The notes under the pieces were generated by a model. It searched no databases. It was not told the origin of the DNA and saw only the letters and a list, made by a program, of their open reading frames with translations. From assembly GCA_027531145.1 (NCBI GenBank), contig JAPZRF010000002.1, positions 250,491-314,490 on the forward strand: a stretch of 64,000 nt of DNA, in the 5' to 3' direction. Shown here piece by piece: positions 59,622-64,000 of the stretch. Position 1 is the first letter of the stretch; each line of letters opens with the position of its first letter. The DNA is from Brevundimonas sp. Lineage in GTDB: Bacteria; Pseudomonadota; Alphaproteobacteria; Caulobacterales; Caulobacteraceae. Made by a program: the position numbers and the translations under genes.

Positions 59622-60299
59622 TCAGGAAGCAGGCCCCCGCCCGTCGGCCTCTGCCGTAGGTTCCCGGTCCTCCCGCGCGGTCGGGGCCAAGGCCCAGCCC
59701 GCAGGGACGATCGGTCGAAATCCAGCCAGTCGGCGGAGCTCAAGGCCCCAAAGCCCGGCGCGCCCGCCCTTGAGCAGGACGGCGTGTATCGCATTTTCCA
59801 GCCCCAGGGCCAAACCCAAATCTCGCGCGTCGAATGCGCCGCAGACGTCGGGCGGCGGGGTTTGATGGCGGGCCAGCCGCAGCAGCTTGTCGCGTCCGTC
59901 GCGAGCGCCGTCGCTCGCCTCGACCATCCAGGCCACGCGACCGCCGCGAAGCGCCTGGGCGCAACTGTCGAAGCCGGGGACAAGCAGGCCCTCGCGCCGG
60001 GCCAGCCCCAGCTGTTCCAGCACGCGCCGGACCAGCAGGGCCTCGACCTGGTCGGCGAGATCGGCGGCGGGTTTCAGCGGTACCTTCGCGGCGCGGGCGA
60101 ACAGGTTTGTCGCCGCGGCCTCCTTGACGGCCGCGCGGTCGGCCGCGACCCACAGGCCGCGGCCCGGCAGACGCCGCGCCAGGTCGGGTACGACCGAACC
60201 GTCCGGGCCCGCGACGAAGCGGATCAGGCGCGCCTCCTCCATGACCTGGCGGCTGACCAGGTCCCGGCGCTCCCTATCCGCGGCCGCGAAGGCTCCCAT
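59622..60299 (-). CDS. YlxR-like RNA-binding protein with L7Ae-type domain
   Basis: 225 residues. Residues 8-75 match the YlxR family of nusA operons: DRERRDLVSRQVMEEARLIRFVAGPDGSVVPDLARRLPGRGLWV. Residues about 85-185 (EQLGLARREGLLVPGFDSCAQALRGGRVAWMVEASDGARDGRDKLLRLAR) resemble an L7Ae/L30e-like fold, and the fusion is common in alphaproteobacteria. The RCIVSG start seen in many YlxR proteins is changed to RRDLVSR. Located between nusA and infB, 19 bp after nusA. RNA binding is expected, exact role unknown. Confidence 0.88.
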   Translation of the reverse strand: MGAFAAADRERRDLVSRQVMEEARLIRFVAGPDGSVVPDLARRLPGRGLWVAADRAAVKEAAATNLFARAAKVPLKPAADLADQVEALLVRRVLEQLGLARREGLLVPGFDSCAQALRGGRVAWMVEASDGARDGRDKLLRLARHQTPPPDVCGAFDARDLGLALGLENAIHAVLLKGGRAGLWGLELRRLAGFRPIVPAGWALAPTAREDREPTAEADGRGPAS

Positions 60300-60317
60300 G
60301 GACGGTCCGGTCCTCCA

Positions 60318-62066
60318 TCACCGTTCGGACGAGGCGTCGTCGGCCCCGTCAGCGTCGGATTCCGCGTCGGCGGCGTCGCTGGCCGCGGCGGGACCGGTGT
60401 CGAACAGCTGCTCGGCCTCGGACAGATAGTCCTCGCCGAAGCCCTCCTCGAACTCCGGCTCCGTTGCGGGCTGGGGCAGCTCCGAGGCGTCAATCCAGCC
60501 GGCCGCGACCCGGGCCTGGAGGATCAGCATCTCGGCGTCCTCCTGGCTCAGGTTGAAGCTTTCCAGCACGCCCGGCACGCGTACGCGCTCGCCGTTCTTC
60601 ACCTCGAAGCCGCCGCGCACCTCGTCGGTGGCCAGGTCGGCCAGGTCCTCAACGGTACGGATCTGGCGCTCGCCCAGGGTCACGGCCATCGGCAGGGTCA
60701 CGCCCGGCACCGTCAGCATGGCGTCGTCAACGCCCAGCGCCTTGCGGCGGGCGTCCTGTTCAGCCGCCTGGCGGTCGAGGAAGTCGCGGGCGCGGGCCTG
60801 CAGCTCCTCGGCGGTCTCCTCGTCGAAGCCCTCGATCTCGGAGATCTCGTAGGGCTCCACGAAGGCCAGGTCCTCGACCGTGGCGAAGCCCTCGGTGACC
60901 AGCAGCTGGGCGATGACCTCGTCCACGTCGAGGGCTTCCTGGAACAGCAGGGTGCGCTCGGCGAACTCGCGCTGGCGACGCTCGGAGTCCTGGCTTTCGG
61001 TGATGATGTCGATCTGCCAGCCGGTCAGCTGCGAGGCGAGGCGGACGTTCTGGCCGCGTCGGCCGATGGCCAGCGACAGCTGCTCGTCCGGCACCACCAC
61101 CTCGACGCGGTCGGCCTCCTCATCGAGCACGACCTTGGACACCTCGGCCGGGGCCAGGGCGTTGACGATGAAGGTCGGCTCGTCCGGGCTCCACTGGATG
61201 ATGTCGATCTTCTCGCCCTGCAGCTCGGCCACGACCGCCTGCACCCGCGAGCCGCGCATGCCGACGCAGGCACCGACGGGGTCGATCGAGGAGTCGTTCG
61301 ACAGCACGGCCATCTTGGCGCGCGACCCGGCGTCGCGGGCGGCGGCGCGGATCTCGATGACGCCGTCATAGACCTCGGGGACCTCCTGGGCGAACAGCTT
61401 GGCCATGAAGCCCGGGTGGGCGCGCGACAGCATGACCTGCGGGCCCTTGGCCTCCGGCCGGACGTCATAGATGTAGGTTCGGATGCGGTCGCCGAGGTTG
61501 AAGATCTCGCGCGGGATCGACTGGTCGCGACGCATGATGCCCTCGCCGCGGCCGAGGTCGACGATGACGTTGCCGTACTCGACGCGCTTGACCGTGCCGT
61601 TGACGATCTCGCCGACGCGGTCCTTGAACTCTTCGAACTGACGCTCGCGCTCGGCCTCGCGGACCTTCCCCATGACCACCTGACGGGCCATCTGGGTCTG
61701 CACCCGGCCGAACTCGAACGGCGGCAGCTGCTCGATGTATTCCTTGCCGGCGAAGGCCTCGGGGTCGCGCTTCGCGGCGTCGCGCAGCCGCACGAGGGCG
61801 CTGTCGTTGAATTCCTCCAGCTCGTCCTCGGGTGTCCAGTCGTCCTCGACCACGGTGACGTGACGGGTCAGGGCCAGCTCGCCGGTCTTTGGGTCGATGC
61901 GGGCGCGGATGTCGTGATGGTTGCCATAGCGCGACTTGGCGCCCTTCTGGATCGCCTCCTCGATCGCCTCGATGACGATCTCCTTCTCGATGTTCTTCTC
62001 GCGCGCGACGGCGTCGGCGATCTGGAGCAGCTCGAGGCGGTTGGCGGAAACGCCGGTGACGGCCAT
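60318..62066 (-). CDS. nusA: Transcription termination/antitermination factor NusA
   Basis: From the ATG at 62066, 582 residues. [39 protein letters not shown] is the N-terminal RNAP-binding domain. The S1 domain follows ([24 protein letters not shown]), then KH1 and KH2 ([52 protein letters not shown]), and two acidic C-terminal repeats. The acidic tail (about 75 residues) is longer than in E. coli. It is preceded by rimP and followed by the ylxR-like gene, so it belongs to the classic rimP-nusA-ylxR-infB operon that NusA itself can autoregulate. Confidence 0.96.
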   Translation of the reverse strand: MAVTGVSANRLELLQIADAVAREKNIEKEIVIEAIEEAIQKGAKSRYGNHHDIRARIDPKTGELALTRHVTVVEDDWTPEDELEEFNDSALVRLRDAAKRDPEAFAGKEYIEQLPPFEFGRVQTQMARQVVMGKVREAERERQFEEFKDRVGEIVNGTVKRVEYGNVIVDLGRGEGIMRRDQSIPREIFNLGDRIRTYIYDVRPEAKGPQVMLSRAHPGFMAKLFAQEVPEVYDGVIEIRAAARDAGSRAKMAVLSNDSSIDPVGACVGMRGSRVQAVVAELQGEKIDIIQWSPDEPTFIVNALAPAEVSKVVLDEEADRVEVVVPDEQLSLAIGRRGQNVRLASQLTGWQIDIITESQDSERRQREFAERTLLFQEALDVDEVIAQLLVTEGFATVEDLAFVEPYEISEIEGFDEETAEELQARARDFLDRQAAEQDARRKALGVDDAMLTVPGVTLPMAVTLGERQIRTVEDLADLATDEVRGGFEVKNGERVRVPGVLESFNLSQEDAEMLILQARVAAGWIDASELPQPATEPEFEEGFGEDYLSEAEQLFDTGPAAASDAADAESDADGADDASSER

Positions 62067-62074
62067 GGGGTTCC

Positions 62075-62638
62075 TCAGTCGTTGGGGTCTTGTTCGGCCG
62101 GAAGGCCGTCGTCGGAAGGTTCGCCGCGTTGGGCGCGAAGTTCCGCCCCGCGCTTCAGCAGGGCATCGGTCAGGACCAGCTTGGCGTCCACCAGCCAGTC
62201 GAACGGGATCAGGGCGGTGTCGTCCTCGCCCTCGAGGTCGATACAGACGTGGCCCTCGTCGAGCCCGGCCAGCACGCCGCGAAAGCGCTTGCGGCCCTCG
62301 ACCAGCCGGTCGGTCTCCAGCCGCGCCTCGAAGCCCTCGAACAGGGCGAAGTCGTTCAGCCGGGTCAGGGGCCGGTCGATGCCGGGGGAGGAGACCTCGA
62401 GCAGATACTCGCCGGCGATCGGGTCTGCGGCATCGAACACTTCCGACACGGCGCGCGACAGCCGGGCGCATTCCTCGACGGAGATGTCGTGATCGACGAT
62501 CCGTTCGGCCATGATCTGCAGCCGCCGGCGCTGCGTTCCGCCCATCAGGCGCAGGCGCACGACCGCGAGGCCCAGGCTTTCGGCCACGGGGTCCACGAGC
62601 TCGAGCAGCTGACGATCCTCGGCAGTTCGGGTTAGCAA
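62075..62638 (-). CDS. rimP: Ribosome maturation factor RimP
   Basis: 30S assembly factor. 187 residues from a TTG at 62638, the only start before an in-frame stop at 62651, without a strong Shine-Dalgarno. The N-terminal domain reads [57 protein letters not shown] and [25 protein letters not shown], the standard RimP blocks. The C-terminal Sm-like domain ends acidic ([15 protein letters not shown]). An intrinsic terminator lies 18 bp before the start, which suggests attenuation control of the whole operon. Confidence 0.93.
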   Translation of the reverse strand: MLTRTAEDRQLLELVDPVAESLGLAVVRLRLMGGTQRRRLQIMAERIVDHDISVEECARLSRAVSEVFDAADPIAGEYLLEVSSPGIDRPLTRLNDFALFEGFEARLETDRLVEGRKRFRGVLAGLDEGHVCIDLEGEDDTALIPFDWLVDAKLVLTDALLKRGAELRAQRGEPSDDGLPAEQDPND

Positions 62639-62655
62639 GACGGGGCGAACTCAAT

Positions 62656-62687
62656 AAAAAAAGCGGCTGGCCATCCGGGCCGCCGCT
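62656..62687 (-). terminator. Intrinsic terminator / attenuator upstream of rimP
   Basis: On the minus strand: AGCGGC, inner GGCC pair, GCCGCT, then T7 (62656-62662). It ends 18 bp upstream of the rimP start, and no promoter fits in between, so a read-through or antitermination mechanism for the rimP-nusA-infB operon is likely. Confidence 0.75.
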
Positions 62688-62757
62688 CAGTCGGCGTCGT
62701 CGGACGCCGGTCTAACGATGAGAGCCGTCCTATAGACTTCGGAGGGCCCCTTGTCAT

Positions 62758-62783
62758 CCCCTTCGAAGGCCCGGCCGAAGGGG
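62758..62783. ncRNA. Structured element in the rimP leader region
   Basis: CCCCTTCG and CGAAGGGG (8-bp stem, 10-nt loop) lie about 90 bp upstream of the attenuator-like terminator in the 414-bp gap 62639-63052. The minus-strand frame 62687-62956 over this leader ends exactly at the hairpin but has no recognisable product. It may be a leader RNA rather than a gene. Confidence 0.35.
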
Positions 62784-62951
62784 TTACGACACGTCAGGCC
62801 GGAAACGGCAAGTGATCCCGGCATCGCTGTGGCCCGGGGCGTCATTTGCGCCGAGGGCAAGGGGCCCACGGGATCTGGCGATCCTGGCCGAACCGGGGCA
62901 AGGCGGGCAACGTCTGGCGTGTGTCCCGGCCTCATCTTCAGGCCCGGCGAT

Positions 62952-62989
62952 TTCATGACCGGAAGTTCACTTCATGAACGGGAATTCAC
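62952..62989. repeat. Tandem 19-bp direct repeat upstream of the SnoaL-like gene
   Basis: TTCATGACCGGAAGTTCAC and TTCATGAACGGGAATTCAC adjoin with three mismatches. They are about two helical turns long, ending 63 bp before the ATG at 63053. Possible operator iterons. Confidence 0.55.
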
Positions 62990-63052
62990 TGTCAACGTTT
63001 GCAGCAGGGGATAGGTTCGGTCGTCGTGTTCCGCAACCGAGGACCATACCTA

Positions 63053-63625
63053 ATGAAGCCCAGCTCCGTCACCTTGACCGTCGCGGCCCCCATTCTGGCA
63101 GCCCTGTCCATGGCCGCCACGGCCCCCGTGGCGGCCGCCCAGTCAGCAGATGCGCCGGCCACCGCCAGCGCGCAGTTACACGCTGAAGACCACGCTGCGA
63201 TCCAGTCGGTCATCCAAGCTTTTCAGGAGGCGCTGAAGGCCAAGGACAAGGCCGCCCTGCAGAACCTCTTCTACAATCAGGAGGTGATCTGGCGCGCCAG
63301 CCTGCATCCTGGATCGCGACAGGTGGTCGAACGCATGACCGGTCAGGCTGAGCCGGTCGTACGTAACGAGGGCGCGTTTCATTTGCTGGACGACCCCGCC
63401 TGGGCGGGAGTTGCCGTGGAAGAGCGCTTCTACAATCCGCGGATTGTTACCGACGGCCAGATCGCCACGGTGACCTTCCAGTATGATTTCCGCGAGAATG
63501 GCGCGATCTCGAACTGGGGCGATGAAAGCTGGCAGATGGTCAGGACGCCGGACGGCTGGAAGATCCTCGCCCTGTTGTTTTCGGCGCACATCCAGGCGAT
63601 CAATCCGGCTCCGGATCAACGCTGA
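63053..63625 (+). CDS. Exported SnoaL/NTF2-like protein (DUF4440 type)
   Basis: 190 residues from the ATG at 63053 with GAGGA upstream; an in-frame start 54 bp further 5' is less likely. A signal peptide (MKPSSVTLTVAAPILAALSMAATAPVAAAQ) precedes an NTF2-like cone: AAIQSVIQAFQEALKAKDKAALQNLFYNQEVIWRASL, VEERFYNPRIVTDGQIATVTFQYDFRENGAISNWGDESWQMVRTPDGWKILALLFSAHI. These are the marks of small exported SnoaL-like proteins of unknown role. It is preceded by a 19-bp tandem repeat. Confidence 0.82.
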   Translation: MKPSSVTLTVAAPILAALSMAATAPVAAAQSADAPATASAQLHAEDHAAIQSVIQAFQEALKAKDKAALQNLFYNQEVIWRASLHPGSRQVVERMTGQAEPVVRNEGAFHLLDDPAWAGVAVEERFYNPRIVTDGQIATVTFQYDFRENGAISNWGDESWQMVRTPDGWKILALLFSAHIQAINPAPDQR

Positions 63626-63863
63626 CCGTGGCGGTCTTCACGGCGGGCGCAGGATCGAGCCGGAGTCTTCGCCGTCGTCTGCGCCGGGCCTGCGGGTTGC
63701 CGCGATGCCGGCGTCAATCACGGCCGGCGTCAGGGGCGCGGCGAGGGGACTGACCGGGTCCACCGCGTCACGCCGCCGCCCGCCTCTGGACGCCGGAAGC
63801 GCCTCCTGGCCGGTCTTGCCGGCCGGCTGCAACGGCCGCCCGCCCCGCATCGGCGGTTTGCCA

Positions 63864-64000
63864 TCAGAATTCCTCCCAGCCGTCTTCGCTGGCGGCCGGC
63901 TGGGCCTTGAGGGCGGCACCGCCGTGGCCGGTCGTTCGCAGCTGGGGTACGGGGGCGGCGGCGGGGCGCGGAGCCGGCCGGGTGGGGGCCCGGGCCGCGG
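63864..64000 (-). CDS. Methyl-accepting chemotaxis protein, C-terminal tail (partial)
   Basis: The frame is open from the window edge to a TGA at 63864-63866 and encodes a Pro/Ala/Arg-rich linker, APTRPAPRPAAAPVPQLR, followed by PAASEDGWEEF at the very end. A flexible linker ending in a (G/D)WEEF-type pentapeptide is the usual C-terminus of alphaproteobacterial chemoreceptors, where it tethers CheR and CheB. The sensing and signalling domains lie outside the window. A chemotaxis operon probably continues to the right on the minus strand. Confidence 0.75.
   Translation of the reverse strand, partial: AARAPTRPAPRPAAAPVPQLRTTGHGGAALKAQPAASEDGWEEF

Noticed and set aside
62780..62830. SRP RNA-like stretch (GTCAGGCCGGAAACGG)
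   Set aside because: Resembles the GGAA tetraloop region of 4.5S RNA only in a few bases; flanking stem and length do not fit.
63638..63862. Small minus-strand frame after the chemoreceptor stop
   Set aside because: Arg/Pro-rich, no ribosome-binding site, no recognisable motif; too weak to annotate.

Overview
The window is GC-rich alphaproteobacterial chromosome, most likely a Caulobacterales member close to Brevundimonas or Caulobacter. The evidence is a DivL-type tyrosine kinase homologue, the CC0125/CC1285-type lipoprotein, the obgE-nadD-rsfS-rlmH-EnvC-ctpA order, the sucCD-sucAB locus and many palindromic intergenic repeats. The genus is inference. I see no rRNA, tRNA, insertion sequence or CRISPR array.

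Layout. 1-10.9 kb: a partial membrane protein, a lipoprotein, argG, htpX, a DUF1674/SDHAF4-like factor, pyrF, marC, the end of a cytochrome c maturation set (ccmC, ccmD, ccmG), a TRIC-channel pseudogene, a lone ABC ATPase and an NDUFS6-like zinc protein. 11-18 kb: obgE, nadD, rsfS, rlmH, an EnvC-like degenerate LytM protein, ctpA and a divergent polysaccharide deacetylase. 18-25 kb: glyoxalase, pgi, a glycine-zipper protein, groESL under a half-degenerate CIRCE, and a PilZ gene broken by a stop codon. 25-27.6 kb: a persulfide-response cluster (BigR/SqrR-like regulator, rhodanese, TauE/SafE exporter, divergent persulfide-dioxygenase-like hydrolase). 27.6-37 kb: a HAD hydrolase, divL, a metallopeptidase, a DUF2141 protein, and a TetR / TonB receptor / MFS uptake locus.

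37-46.6 kb: the TCA segment sucC, sucD, sucA, sucB. A PIN toxin-antitoxin pair with its own palindromic operator sits between sucC and sucD. An HNH-like gene with an in-frame stop and a second VapBC pair follow sucB, where lpd is often found. sucB encodes two lipoyl domains.

46.6-50.5 kb: a CaiB-type CoA transferase, then the most interesting group: a LOV blue-light receptor fused to a LuxR-type HTH, a proton-pump rhodopsin, and a Brp/Blh carotene dioxygenase that makes retinal. The rhodopsin has the DTE pump motif, the retinal lysine, and a glycine at the fenestration position that in xanthorhodopsin and Gloeobacter rhodopsin lets a carotenoid antenna bind. Together they suggest a light-regulated phototrophy module.

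50.5-62.7 kb: the translation/RNA group on the minus strand (rimP-nusA-ylxR-infB, then rbfA-truB-rpsO-pnp), with an intrinsic terminator just upstream of rimP that looks like an attenuator, and a 51-bp tandem repeat directly after infB. The window ends with a SnoaL-like secreted protein and the C-terminus of a methyl-accepting chemotaxis protein.
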